Source: Helicobacter saguini
Lineage (GTDB): Bacteria > Campylobacterota > Campylobacteria > Campylobacterales > Helicobacteraceae
Direction: 5' to 3'
Length of the DNA: 64,000 nucleotides
Assembly (NCBI RefSeq): GCF_000762875.2
Contig: NZ_JRMP02000015.1
Span: 1 to 64,000, forward strand
Shown here in pieces: positions 42,848 to 51,999 of the stretch. The notes under the pieces are model-generated. The model did not search any database and was not told the DNA's origin. It saw only the letters and a list, made by a program, of their open reading frames with translations. A program made the translations under genes and the position numbers. Each line of letters begins with the position of its first letter. The first letter of the stretch is position 1.

Positions 42848-43897
42848 ATGCAAAAAAGTGCAAACATCTTATCAAACCTAGATTCCATAAAAAAAGATTC
42901 TAAAAATATAGAATCTAAGGCGGATTCTAAAAGCGAAATCAAAGAGAAAACTCAAACCGACAAAATACTTGTAGGACGCATTTTGCTAGTTGTCGTGGCG
43001 ATTTTGGTGATATATGCCATAACGCTTGTGATTGCCTTTAGCTTTGGTGGCTCGACATTAGAAGAGCTAGGCTTTGAAGTATTGCTAGAATTGCGTGGCT
43101 CACGCATTTTCATGGCGATTTTAATCGGTATGATGCTAGCAAGTAGCGGCGTGGTGGTGCAGAGCGTCTTTGCAAATCCACTCGCTGACCCCTACATCAT
43201 CGGCGTGGCAAGTAGCGCGACTTTGGGCGCGGTCACTGCGTATTTACTGCAGCTGCCTGATATTTATTATGGAATCTTTGGTTTTGTTTTTAGCTTGGCG
43301 GTGAGCTTTATGATTTTTGGTATCGGGCGAAATCGCGATATGGCGACGCTTCTTATGCTAGGTGTCGCAATTAGCGCATTTGTGGGCTCTTTTACGACTT
43401 TTGCGATATATCTTATCGGCGAGGATAGCTTCAAAATCACGGCGTGGCTTATGGGCTATCTTGGCAATGCGAACTGGGATAGGGTGCTTATTTTGTGCGG
43501 CGCGCTGGCGGTTTGTGGCTGGTATTTTTTTGGCAAACGCTTGGAGCTAAATATCCTGCTTTTAGGCGATGAGGAGGCGCGAAGTCTTGGTATAAATGTC
43601 GGTCGGCTAAAGATTCAGTTGCTTATTGTGGCAAGTCTTGCGGTTGGCTTTTGTGTGGGTTTTAGCGGGCTTATCGGCTTTGTGGGGCTTATTATTCCGC
43701 ATATTTTGCGGCTTATTTTGGGCAATAGTAATCACGCGATTATTCTGCCTTTGAGCTTCCTTTTGGGTGGGGCGTTTTTACTTGCTTGTGATACTTTTGG
43801 ACGCATTGCGTGGAGTCCGATTGAAATCCCTATCGGCGTTATCACTGCCTTTTTTGGCGCTCCATTTTTTCTCTACTTGGCGTTGAAAAGGAAATAG
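42848..43897 (+). CDS. FecCD-type ABC transporter permease, orphan
   Basis: Polytopic permease of 349 residues from the BtuC/FecCD family for iron-siderophore, haem or cobalamin import. The N-terminal 40 residues are a motif-coded cytoplasmic tail (SNLDSIKKDSKNIESK). Then come about nine to ten TM helices with family blocks LRGSRIFMAILIGMMLASSG, ANPLADPYIIGVASSA, GDEEARSLGINVGRLK and GFSGLIGFVGLIIPHILRLI. The GDEEARSLG segment contacts the ATPase subunit. No ATPase or binding-protein gene is adjacent: the next gene converges on it. It is of normal length apart from the N-terminal extension. Confidence 0.9.
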   Translation: MQKSANILSNLDSIKKDSKNIESKADSKSEIKEKTQTDKILVGRILLVVVAILVIYAITLVIAFSFGGSTLEELGFEVLLELRGSRIFMAILIGMMLASSGVVVQSVFANPLADPYIIGVASSATLGAVTAYLLQLPDIYYGIFGFVFSLAVSFMIFGIGRNRDMATLLMLGVAISAFVGSFTTFAIYLIGEDSFKITAWLMGYLGNANWDRVLILCGALAVCGWYFFGKRLELNILLLGDEEARSLGINVGRLKIQLLIVASLAVGFCVGFSGLIGFVGLIIPHILRLILGNSNHAIILPLSFLLGGAFLLACDTFGRIAWSPIEIPIGVITAFFGAPFFLYLALKRK

Positions 43898-43910
43898 ATT
43901 CTATAAAATT

Positions 43911-45635
43911 TTAAAAACTAGCGTAAGTTTTTGTTGTGATGTTTAGGTTGTTGGTTTGGATGGTTTGCAAGGTTTTAGAATCTAGGGTTGTAGATTGTAG
44001 TGTTTTTAGATTCTGTAAAGATGTGTTAGTTAAACTTGCTAGTGTTTGTAGAAATGGTAAGTTTCGCTCACCTACCTTAAAAAGCAGTTTTATAGAATCT
44101 ACGCACTTAGAATTTGTGTTTATAGAATCTAAATTAACGGAATAAATTGAATTTATAGAATCTAATTTCACATTAGAATCTAAAATACATTTAGAATCTT
44201 TAGAATTGTTAGAATCTAAACTCTCAAACCTTTCTTTTATAAGTTTAAAAGAGTAGGGTAGCATAATAGATTCTAAGTGTCTGCCTAATGCTCTGCAGCT
44301 TATGGCTATATCTTGTATTTCACATATTCCATTATTTAGATGTCCTATAATCACGCCGACATTTCCGCTATCACTTAGCTTATCTTGCAAGTAAATGCTA
44401 ATTATCACATAATCTTTAGAATCTAAATATAATTTTATGCTCTCTAAGGTTGGTCTTGTGTAGTTTGATATAAATTGATTTGTTTTATTTAATAATTGCG
44501 TTATACGCTCGGCGTTTTCTTTATCATTTATTCTAAACTCTAACTTTATTTGCAATGTTTCAAAGTAGGCTTTAGAATCTAGATTCACTAATGCAGCCCT
44601 TTTCTCATTTGCCCTTATATCATCCGCCCTTAAAGTGTCTTCTTTATTAATCTTACTTTTTGTCATTTGTGGGAAAAGATTTAGCACATTTAATACTCTT
44701 TTTGGGCTTGTAGCTAAAATTGTTTTTACTCCTAAATGCTCCACATTTGCAATCTCTGCGATATTATCATCAATAAAAAGCATAGAATCTAATCCTATAT
44801 TAAAATATTTTGCAATTTCAATAATATTTTGTGCTTTATTATCCCAGTTTGCCTTTATGCAGTCAAAATCTTTTAGTTGCAAAGGAAAATCACTTCGCTT
44901 TTTAAACATAAGCCTTACATCATTTTCATCATTTTTACTAACTAAGGCTAGTAAAAAGCCTTGTGTTTTATATTCCAGCATTTTTTCTTGCAATGCTTTA
45001 AAGTCGCTATTTAGCTCCAAATTATCTATGCCATCTTCGCCTAAGATTCCATTATATAATGTATTATCTAAATCAAGTAAGATTGCCTTTAGCGTTGGTA
45101 ATATCATAAAAGGGATTAGTTTTAAGCCTAGTATTTGTGCTAGGTTTATACAAGCGGTGTTGCTTAGATTTGTCCCTGTGATATTTGCATTTTTAGAATC
45201 TAAAACGTTTTTAGAATCTAAAAGCTGTGAAATATAAAAAACTTCGCATTGTTTAGAATCTATTTTGACTTTAGATTCTATATCTAGCAAGATTACAAGT
45301 ATCGGGGCTTTTGAGAGTGTGGCTAAATATGTTATTCTTTCATTTAAAAAGCCGCTAATATCGCTACTATATCGCCCTAAGTCAAGAAAGATAAGTTCTA
45401 AATTAGCATCTTTAAAATTGCCAAATTGCAAACTATCATCATAGCTACTAAGATTAAAATTAGCCCTTAAATTAGCAAAATGCAAAAATGGCGTAATAAT
45501 AGATTCTATAGGCTCAAAGGCGTGATTGCGATATACATTGATATTTATATCTTTGCACTTGCTAAAATCAAGGCTTTTAGCATACTTTAGAATCTGCATT
45601 CGTTTTAGGCAGTTAGAAAAAATATCAAAATCCAT
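43911..45635 (-). CDS. FkbH-like HAD-superfamily protein
   Basis: A 574-residue FkbH-type protein. FkbH enzymes dephosphorylate 1,3-bisphosphoglycerate and load the glyceryl unit onto an acyl carrier protein. Visible features are an N-terminal domain (about 1-180), the HAD motif I ILLDLDNTLYNGILGEDG (about 183-200) with its two Asp residues, motif II-like LALVSKND, FIDDN, and the FkbH C-terminal domain with LLNKTNQFISNYTRPT and a GNAT-like GNVGVIIGHLNNGICEIQDIAISCRALGR. A motif-coded insert (D-S-N and D-S-I repeats, about 468-530) and a variable tail follow. It is the last gene of the six-gene operon, starting two bases after the restored VOC stop; AAGGAGAGCTAAAA precedes it. Confidence 0.9.
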   Translation of the reverse strand: MDFDIFSNCLKRMQILKYAKSLDFSKCKDININVYRNHAFEPIESIITPFLHFANLRANFNLSSYDDSLQFGNFKDANLELIFLDLGRYSSDISGFLNERITYLATLSKAPILVILLDIESKVKIDSKQCEVFYISQLLDSKNVLDSKNANITGTNLSNTACINLAQILGLKLIPFMILPTLKAILLDLDNTLYNGILGEDGIDNLELNSDFKALQEKMLEYKTQGFLLALVSKNDENDVRLMFKKRSDFPLQLKDFDCIKANWDNKAQNIIEIAKYFNIGLDSMLFIDDNIAEIANVEHLGVKTILATSPKRVLNVLNLFPQMTKSKINKEDTLRADDIRANEKRAALVNLDSKAYFETLQIKLEFRINDKENAERITQLLNKTNQFISNYTRPTLESIKLYLDSKDYVIISIYLQDKLSDSGNVGVIIGHLNNGICEIQDIAISCRALGRHLESIMLPYSFKLIKERFESLDSNNSKDSKCILDSNVKLDSINSIYSVNLDSINTNSKCVDSIKLLFKVGERNLPFLQTLASLTNTSLQNLKTLQSTTLDSKTLQTIQTNNLNITTKTYASF

Positions 45636-45637
45636 TT

Positions 45638-46118
45638 TTAGCTCTCCTTTAAGCTTACTAATTCAATTAAGATTCTATTTGGTAACATAACAAAACATAT
45701 TTGTTTGAAATAATTAGCATTTATTATAGGCACTATTAAACGTGCCTTTTTTGGCTTTTTAGATTCAATAGATTCTATAAAATCTTTACGAGTAGGCATT
45801 TCCCCCCCCCCCCCCGTTTATGTGATTAAAATCTATGCTAAGTATAGAATCTAAATCCTTTTTTATATCTTGTGAGATGAAAGCGATATGATACATTTTG
45901 ATATTACCATTTAGATAATTATCTAATGTATGTGAACTTGGTAGATTTTCTAAAAGCTCAAGGCGAAAATCTCCCTTAGTAATAAAGATTCCCCGCACGC
46001 CTTGTGTAGAATCTACAAAGCTAGATTCTATATCAAAGCCTAAATTAGCAAAAATGCGTAATTCATTTTCAATATTTTTACTAGCAAATCCTATGTGATG
46101 AAAGGGTAGATTAAGCAT
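45638..46118 (-). CDS. VOC-superfamily protein (epimerase/glyoxalase-like), phase-variable, out of frame as sequenced
   Basis: Starts at 46118 as a vicinal-oxygen-chelate protein (FHHIGFASKNIENELRIFANLGFD, with the metal-binding His near 7-8, and HIAFISQDI later). Near residue 102 a C14 tract on the plus strand (G14 coding) is followed in the current frame by GNAYS and a stop at 45786. Another frame continues past the tract as EMPTRKDF to VMLPNRILIELVSLKES, which is the expected last strand of the VOC fold (Glu ligand), and ends two bases before fkbH. Thirteen or 16 Gs would give the full 159-residue protein. Resemblance to methylmalonyl-CoA epimerase suggests a role on a thioester-bound acyl unit. 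It overlaps the ACP gene by eight bases. Confidence 0.87.
45802..45815. repeat. Poly-C/G tract (14) in the VOC gene
   Basis: Fourteen uninterrupted Cs on the plus strand. On the coding strand the number sets whether the final beta strand of the VOC domain is translated. Confidence 0.97.
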
Positions 46119-46338
46119 TTTTAAGCTCTTTTATAGAATCTACTAAGGCTTTTAGCGAAGTAAGATTGACTAAATCATCTTGCTTAAAGCTAATCTCAAA
46201 TTCTTCTTCTAAACTCATAATAATGTCAATATGTGCTAAGGAAGTCCATTCCTTACAATTACTCATAGCAATATCATCATAAATCTCAACGCCTAAAATC
46301 TCCCCTAAAATATCCCTAACCTTAGAATCTACATCCAT
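46111..46338 (-). CDS. Acyl carrier protein, specialised
   Basis: A 75-residue acyl carrier protein. The helix II start reads EWTSLAHIDIIMSLEEEFEI, with Ser as the expected 4'-phosphopantetheine attachment site in TSL instead of the usual DSL. This and the HI/DII residues after it are typical of ACPs paired with FkbH enzymes or glycan acylation systems, not of the fatty-acid synthase ACP. It starts two bases after the methyltransferase stop, and its last codons overlap the VOC start. Confidence 0.9.
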   Translation of the reverse strand: MDVDSKVRDILGEILGVEIYDDIAMSNCKEWTSLAHIDIIMSLEEEFEISFKQDDLVNLTSLKALVDSIKELKNA

Positions 46339-46340
46339 AA

Positions 46341-47144
46341 CTATCTCCTTTCTAATACGATGAAATATCTACTATATGTCTTATTTGTCATTAAATCAAT
46401 GTGCTGCATTCTTTGTCCCCATTTTAGATAAAAGATAGAATCTTTTATAAGATTGTGTATTTTATTTTCATTAAAAAAGCTTTGAATAGTCCCAAACTCA
46501 TGTGAATCTTTAACGACAATCTCACCACTAAAATCTCCGCTAAGATTACTAAAAAGGCTTGTAGAATCTTCACCTATAAGTGATAGAAAAATATATTTTT
46601 TAGAAACCCTACACATTTCATTAAATAAGCTCTTAGCCAAGCTAAAAGGCATACTATCTAACACACCATAGCTCATGCTAAAATCAAAAAAGTTATCATC
46701 AAATGGAATCTTTTCTCCATCATAAACGCTAAAATGTGGCATTTTTATAGAATCTAGATTTTTTACAAAAAGATTTGCTAGATTTTTTGCTTCATTTATC
46801 GCTTCACTTGAAATATCTATGCCATAAGATTCTATATGAAACTCACTTAAAAGCAAGCTCTGCCTACCGATACCACAGCCAAAATCAAGGGCACTCAAAG
46901 GGGCTAAACTAGACATATTCGCCCCCCCCCCGTGATTTATAGCGATATTAGATTCTATAGAATCTACAATTCCCACACCTGATTTATACATATCACCCTT
47001 ATAAATCACATCAATAAAACTATTAAGCCCAACTCGCTTTCTAATAAAACGATTGATAAATTTCACCACTTCATCATGCGGATAAAATATAAAATTTTCT
47101 TTTCGCTTATAGCTTTCATTCCATTCATTAATCTTTTTGTCCAT
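46341..47144 (-). CDS. Class I SAM-dependent methyltransferase with poly-G tract, in frame
   Basis: A 267-residue methyltransferase. Motif I is LDFGCGIGRQSLLLSE (about 87-102), followed by YGIDISSEAI, the post-motif DFSMSYGVLDSMPF and the C-terminal WGQRMQHIDLMT region. The family (methyltransferase 11/25) methylates small molecules, sugars or acyl units. A G10 tract (46922-46931 as C) codes three Gly in an N-terminal insertion before motif I (IAINHGGGANMSSL). It is in frame as sequenced, the only ON gene among the tract-containing genes of this operon. A one-base change would remove the whole catalytic domain. Confidence 0.88.
   Translation of the reverse strand: MDKKINEWNESYKRKENFIFYPHDEVVKFINRFIRKRVGLNSFIDVIYKGDMYKSGVGIVDSIESNIAINHGGGANMSSLAPLSALDFGCGIGRQSLLLSEFHIESYGIDISSEAINEAKNLANLFVKNLDSIKMPHFSVYDGEKIPFDDNFFDFSMSYGVLDSMPFSLAKSLFNEMCRVSKKYIFLSLIGEDSTSLFSNLSGDFSGEIVVKDSHEFGTIQSFFNENKIHNLIKDSIFYLKWGQRMQHIDLMTNKTYSRYFIVLERR
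46922..46931. repeat. Poly-C/G tract (10) in the methyltransferase gene
   Basis: Ten uninterrupted Cs on the plus strand, coding Gly-Gly-Gly plus part of Ala. In frame at this length. Confidence 0.95.
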
Positions 47145-47147
47145 TTT

Positions 47148-47850
47148 CTACTCCACAATCATATAAGATATATTTGGCTCAAAAGAAAAGCTTTTAATCT
47201 CACATTTATTAAAACTCTTAAAATACTCTAAAGCCGCCACACTCTCGCCATGCCATCTGTCATTATTAATCTCATCAAATGCTATAATTCCGCCCTTTAC
47301 TACGCGATGTGCTAAACACTCTAACGCCACTTTAGTAGGCTCATATAAGTCAAAGTCAAGGAATAATAGCGATATTAAAATATGCGGATTTTTCTCCACA
47401 TATTGTGGTATCGTTTGTGTTGCATCGCCTTTTACTAGCTCGATTTTAATAAACTGATTTAAAAAGCGATTGCTATCAAACTCATCTATGCAATCTTGCA
47501 TTTCATCCAAAATAGATTCAAAGCTATTAAAGCCGCCTTTTTTAAGGGCGTTTAAATCATCTTTTGAACTTAAATCTTGCTTAGATACATTAGGAAATCC
47601 ACAAAAAGTATCAAATCCTATAACTTTTCTATTGATATTAAAAATATCAAGGCTAGCACACAATTTAGCAAATGCCATGACCCCCCCCCCCCCATTGAAC
47701 GCCACATTCTACAATATGCCCCTTTGTGCTTTGAATTATTTTAAATAATTCATAACGTGCTAAAAACCTTGCTAATGCCTGTCTTGGCACATATTTTTCA
47801 AAGTTATTTAGCTTGTCTTTCATATCATAATTATATTTTTGTATTAGCAT
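47148..47850 (-). CDS. TylF/MycF-type macrocin O-methyltransferase family protein, phase-variable, out of frame as sequenced
   Basis: The start at 47850 reads MLIQKYNYDMKD and continues to HIVECGVQWGGGG, the SAM-binding motif of TylF-type O-methyltransferases, but a G13 tract (47681-47693) then shifts it to HGIC and stop. The next frame carries the rest: VMAFAKLCASLDIFN, KVIGFDTFCGFP, LFLDFDLYEPTKVALECL with metal-binding Asp residues, and KGGIIAFDEINN. Twelve or 15 Gs restore a 233-residue protein of normal family length. The tract replaces the Gly-rich loop of motif I, so the tract itself is functional sequence. It overlaps the acetyltransferase-like gene by seven bases. Substrate is probably a sugar or the ACP-bound unit. 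Confidence 0.9.
47681..47693. repeat. Poly-C/G tract (13) in the TylF-type gene
   Basis: Thirteen uninterrupted Cs on the plus strand, located exactly at the glycine-rich SAM-binding loop (CGVQWGGG-VMAF). Confidence 0.97.
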
Positions 47851-49402
47851 GTTGCTCCTTTGTGATTAGATTCTATAAAGTTAGGTCTATCTTGGTCGCT
47901 ATCGCCCTTAAAAAAGGTGTAGTTTTTATTTTTGCTTTTATAGGCAAATGAAATATCCACATTATCTTTTACAAATGGCTCAAAATAATTTGGGATAATT
48001 TCACCCTTTTGTTTTAATCTAAAGCCAGATTCTATAATTTCACTTTGGTTTGGCACGTGGCATAAAAGGTCGATATACTCGGCATTTCTTTGCTCTAATA
48101 ACTCTTGCAAACTCTCACTTATATCACACTTTGGAAACTCGCCTAACATATCAGTGATTCTAAGACACTTAGAATCTAAAGCTTGAACTTCACGGAAAAT
48201 AAAGATAGTTTTAAGCTTATTGTTAATATAGATTCCATAAGCTTCATATTTATAGAACTTATGATTTATATATCTATTTATAAAATAAGTTATAGTTTTT
48301 GTAGGATAATATTTATAGTCTAAATTAGATTCTATAATTTCTTGTTTTGTTAATATTTTGGCTTTTATAGAATCTTTTGTTTTAGAATCTTGATTTGTTT
48401 TAGATTCTATAAATGTAGCAATTTTAAAGTTATTTATTTTATTGTTTTTGATATAGAAATGTTTCATATATCCTAAGTTATATCTTAACGCCTTATAAAA
48501 TTTTAACCCACTAGATGAAATGCCAACTGCTCCAATGCTATCAAAATCTTGCTTTTGCAGATATAAAATAAGCTGTAGCCCAAGGCTAGGGCAACTCTCC
48601 TTAGCCTTCCAAATAGCAAGCCAAATGTCTTTAGTCTTTATATTTTTATCATAAAGCCTTGTGATAATAAAGCCAAGAAGTGCATCAAAGCCTTGTGTTT
48701 GCTTATTTATCGCCACTAAAAAATTATAATATTGATTCTGCTTAGAATCTATATTTTTAGAATTTTTAGAATCTTGCAAACTAGATTCTATATTTTGTTT
48801 AGAATTATTAGAATCTTTTACATCATTATAATTAAGCGATTTATTGAAATCTTTTTTAGAATCTTTGTTACTAGATTCTATATTTTCCACATTAGGCGAG
48901 TGCGAAATATCTGCGTTATGCAAGCTAGATTCTAGAATCTCTTTAGAATCTTTTATATTTTTATTAGAATCTATATTTTTAGATTCCTTAGAATCTTGCA
49001 AATTAGATTCTATATTTTGTTTAGAATTATTAGAATCTTTTACGTCGCTAAAACCAAACGAATTTATTTCTTTAGAATCTTTATTTGTAGATTCTATGTT
49101 TTCTTTAGAATCTTTTACATTATTATAATTAAGCGATTTGTTAAAATCTTTTTTAGATTCTATGTTTTTTATAGAATCTATCTTATCATTATAGGTAGCA
49201 TTATGAGAGCAACTACTTACCCCCCCCCCCCCCTATTTGCAGGGCTTAAAGGTGCTTCCAAGACATTTATAGAATCTAAATGCTGAAAATCAAGCAACTC
49301 AACACTACTAGCCAAAATATGATTATGTTTCCAATACTTATCAATAAAGTCTTGCAACTTATCTTTTTCATTACCATAAACTAATCTAAACTCATATCCC
49401 AT
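47844..49402 (-). CDS. Acetyltransferase-like glycan enzyme, phase-variable, out of frame as sequenced
   Basis: First gene of the operon. From the ATG at 49402 it codes MGYEFRLVYGNEKDKLQDFI and WKHNHILASSVELLDFQH, then reaches a G14 tract (49220-49233) and a TAA directly after it. The second frame resumes as VSSCSHNATYNDK, then about 110 residues of motif-coded repeats, then YYNFLVAINKQTQGFDALLGFI, SCPSLGLQLILYLQ and SIGAVGISSSGLKFYKALRYNLG, a GNAT-like acetyl-CoA-binding region. Twelve or 15 Gs give a protein of about 518 residues. I recognise the ends as the GNAT-like family found in Campylobacter and Helicobacter surface-glycan loci; the exact substrate is unknown. A TTG nine codons upstream (49429) is an alternative start. 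Confidence 0.75.
48730..49195. repeat. Dense TAGAWTCTA motif array in the acetyltransferase-like gene
   Basis: More than twenty AGATTCT/AGAATCT copies, in both orientations, within 465 bases. Parts of the array repeat at longer range: the block coding LNYNDVKDSNNSKQNIES-like sequence recurs with small changes, which suggests local duplication. Confidence 0.85.
49220..49233. repeat. Poly-C/G tract (14) in the acetyltransferase-like gene
   Basis: Fourteen uninterrupted Cs on the plus strand. On the coding strand the tract is followed by TAAG; at 14 the frame hits TAA, at 12 or 15 it continues through GTA AGT. Confidence 0.97.
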
Positions 49403-49625
49403 AAACTTCCATCCACCAAAAAATCCCAAAATTATACCCTAAAAACCACGTTTTTAAAATGTTTTCTACTTAATCTTACAAAAACTTACATAATAAAAAC
49501 TCATACTTCTTTTCCAAATTCAAGCTTTTAAATTAACGCAATCTAAACTTTTATATTCTAAAATTCTAAACGCAAAATTTTAATTAGTTATTAAATCATA
49601 ATAAAAAGCCCAAAGGATAATACAA

Positions 49626-51986
49626 ATGTCAAAGATTTTATATGTCAAAAAGAGAGATGGTAGGATTGAAGAGCTAAATATTGCTAAGATTCAAAAGCAC
49701 ACAAGCGATGCGGTCAAAGGTTTAAGCGGTGTTAGCCAAAGTGAGCTAGAAGTCGATGCTAAGCTTAACTTTTTTGATGGTATCGCCACAGAGCAGATTC
49801 AGCAAACGCTTATAAAAACGGCGGTGGATAAAATCGATGTGGAAAGCCCAAATTGGACTTTTGTCGCGGCGCGTTTATTTTTGTTTGATTTGTATCATCG
49901 CGTTAGCCATTTTACTGATTATACTCATTTACGTGACTATTTTGAGAAAGGTGAGAAGCACAATCGCATTATTAAAGGTTTAAAAGAAAAATATGATTTA
50001 GACTTGTTAAACTCTAAAATTGACAAAGATAGGGATTTGCAGTTTAATTATTTGGGGATAAAAACGCTTTATGACCGCTACTTACTAAAAGATTCTGATG
50101 GTAATCCTATTGAGTTGCCACAGCACATGTTTATGGGAATCGCAATGTTTCTAGCGCAAAATGAGAAAGATTGCAATGAATGGGCGATTAGATTCTATGA
50201 TATTATTTCAAAATTTGAAGTGATGTGTGCTACTCCAACGCTTTCAAACGCACGCACGCCGCGACATCAGCTAAGTAGCTGCTATATCGGCTCTACGCCT
50301 GATAATATAGAAGGGATTTTTGATGCGTATAAAGAAATGGCGTTACTTAGCAAATATGGCGGTGGCATTGGCTGGGACTACTCACAGGTGCGCGGGCTAG
50401 GAAGCTTTATAGATGGGCATAAAATGGCAGCAGGGGGCATTATCCCTTTCCTTAAAATCACAAATGATGTCGCCATAGCCGTAGACCAGCTAGGCACAAG
50501 AAAGGGCGCTATTGCCACATATATCGAAGTGTGGCATAGAGATGTGCAAGAGTTTATCGACTTGCGTAAAAATAGTGGGGAAGAGAGACGAAGGGCGCAT
50601 GATTTATTTCCAGCGCTTTGGATATGCGATTTATTTATGAAAAGAGTTGAGAAAAATGCGTCATGGAGTCTTTTTGACCCATATCAATGCAAGGATTTAA
50701 CGCAGTGCTATGGTGAAGAGTTTGAGAAAAAATACATAGAATACGAGCAAAATAAAGATTTAGTGGTAGAAAAGATTCAAGCACGCGATTTGTGGAAAAA
50801 GATTCTATTAAGCTATTTTGAATCTGGCGTGCCATTTTTAGGCTTTAAAGATACAGCAAATAGGGCAAATCCAAACGCACATCATGGAATCATTCGCAGT
50901 AGCAATTTATGCACCGAGATTTTTCAAAATACAAATCCTAGTCATTATGTGGTTGAAGTCGAGTTTGATGATGGTAGTAAAATTGATTATGAAGAATTTG
51001 AAAATATCAAGACTGATAGTGGCGTAATAAAACCAGCAAATAAGCTAACTAGCATAGATTCTATAAATAATAAAAAAATCTTTATAGCCCAGCGCGTGGC
51101 AAAGGGCGGTGAAACAGCAGTGTGCAATCTAGCTAGTATAAACTTAGGGCGCGTTAATACAAAAGAAGACTTAGAGCGCGTAATCCCTATTGCCGTGCGG
51201 ATGCTAGATAATGTAATCGATTTAAATTTCTATCCAAATAGAAAAGTGAAAGCTACAAATATGGCAAATCGCGCCATAGGCTTAGGCGTAATGGGCGAAG
51301 CTGAAATGCTAGCAAGCCAGCTAATACATTGGGGTAGCAAGGAGCATTTAGAAAAAATAGATTCTATAATGGAGATTGTTAGCTATAACACGATTAAGGC
51401 TAGTAGCACTTTGGCTCGTGAGCGTGGGAGCTACTGCCTTTTTAGCGGGTCAAACTGGAGCAAGGGGATTTTCCCTATTGACAAGGCAAATGCGAATGCT
51501 TTGGGCTTAGTGGATAGGATTTTTGAGTATGATTGGGACTCTTTGCGTTCCTATGTGAGTGAAAATGGTATGCGAAATGGCTATCTTATGGCTATCGCGC
51601 CAACAAGCAGCATTAGTATTCTAGTTGGGACTACACAGACTATTGAGCCGATATATAAACAGGCGTGGTTTGAGGAGAATTTAAGCGGTTTAACGCGAAG
51701 TGTCGTGCCAAACCTAACACTTGAAACGATAAACTACTATAAAAGTGCCTATAACATAAATCAGCTAAAAATCGTAGAAGCAGCCGCCGTGCGACAAAAG
51801 TGGATAGACCAAGGGCAAAGCCTAAATATTTTTATGCGACAAGAGGAAGCCGATGGTAAAAAGCTAAGTGATATTTATCTTAGTGCTTGGAATCTAGGGC
51901 TAAAATCCACATACTACTTGCGTAGTGAGAGCCCAGAAGTAGATGACAAACTTGATAGAAGCATGGAATGCGTTAGCTGTCAATAA
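49626..51986 (+). CDS. nrdA: Ribonucleoside-diphosphate reductase alpha subunit, class Ia
   Basis: Catalytic large subunit reducing ribonucleoside diphosphates to deoxyribonucleotides. It has 786 residues: an ATP-cone (about 5-95, VKKRDGRIEELNIAKI), the ten-stranded barrel with redox-active Cys219 in LSSCYIGS, the NLCTEIF active-site loop, AVCNLASINLG with the second redox Cys, and the C-terminal tail Cys pair (ECVSCQ) that passes electrons in. It is of normal length. AAAGGATAATACAA precedes the ATG. nrdB is not adjacent. Even here a few TAGATTCTAT copies occur, read as RFYD or DSI, without lengthening the protein. Confidence 0.97.
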   Translation: MSKILYVKKRDGRIEELNIAKIQKHTSDAVKGLSGVSQSELEVDAKLNFFDGIATEQIQQTLIKTAVDKIDVESPNWTFVAARLFLFDLYHRVSHFTDYTHLRDYFEKGEKHNRIIKGLKEKYDLDLLNSKIDKDRDLQFNYLGIKTLYDRYLLKDSDGNPIELPQHMFMGIAMFLAQNEKDCNEWAIRFYDIISKFEVMCATPTLSNARTPRHQLSSCYIGSTPDNIEGIFDAYKEMALLSKYGGGIGWDYSQVRGLGSFIDGHKMAAGGIIPFLKITNDVAIAVDQLGTRKGAIATYIEVWHRDVQEFIDLRKNSGEERRRAHDLFPALWICDLFMKRVEKNASWSLFDPYQCKDLTQCYGEEFEKKYIEYEQNKDLVVEKIQARDLWKKILLSYFESGVPFLGFKDTANRANPNAHHGIIRSSNLCTEIFQNTNPSHYVVEVEFDDGSKIDYEEFENIKTDSGVIKPANKLTSIDSINNKKIFIAQRVAKGGETAVCNLASINLGRVNTKEDLERVIPIAVRMLDNVIDLNFYPNRKVKATNMANRAIGLGVMGEAEMLASQLIHWGSKEHLEKIDSIMEIVSYNTIKASSTLARERGSYCLFSGSNWSKGIFPIDKANANALGLVDRIFEYDWDSLRSYVSENGMRNGYLMAIAPTSSISILVGTTQTIEPIYKQAWFEENLSGLTRSVVPNLTLETINYYKSAYNINQLKIVEAAAVRQKWIDQGQSLNIFMRQEEADGKKLSDIYLSAWNLGLKSTYYLRSESPEVDDKLDRSMECVSCQ

Positions 51987-51999
51987 GGCTTTATAGAAT

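Noticed and set aside
47148-47705. A separate methyltransferase starting at 47705
   Set aside because: Its first residues come from the G tract, there is no ribosome site, and the family N-terminus lies in the upstream frame from 47850.
43911-49402. The glycan operon as part of a prophage or insertion element
   Set aside because: No integrase, transposase, terminal repeats or tRNA junction was seen around it.
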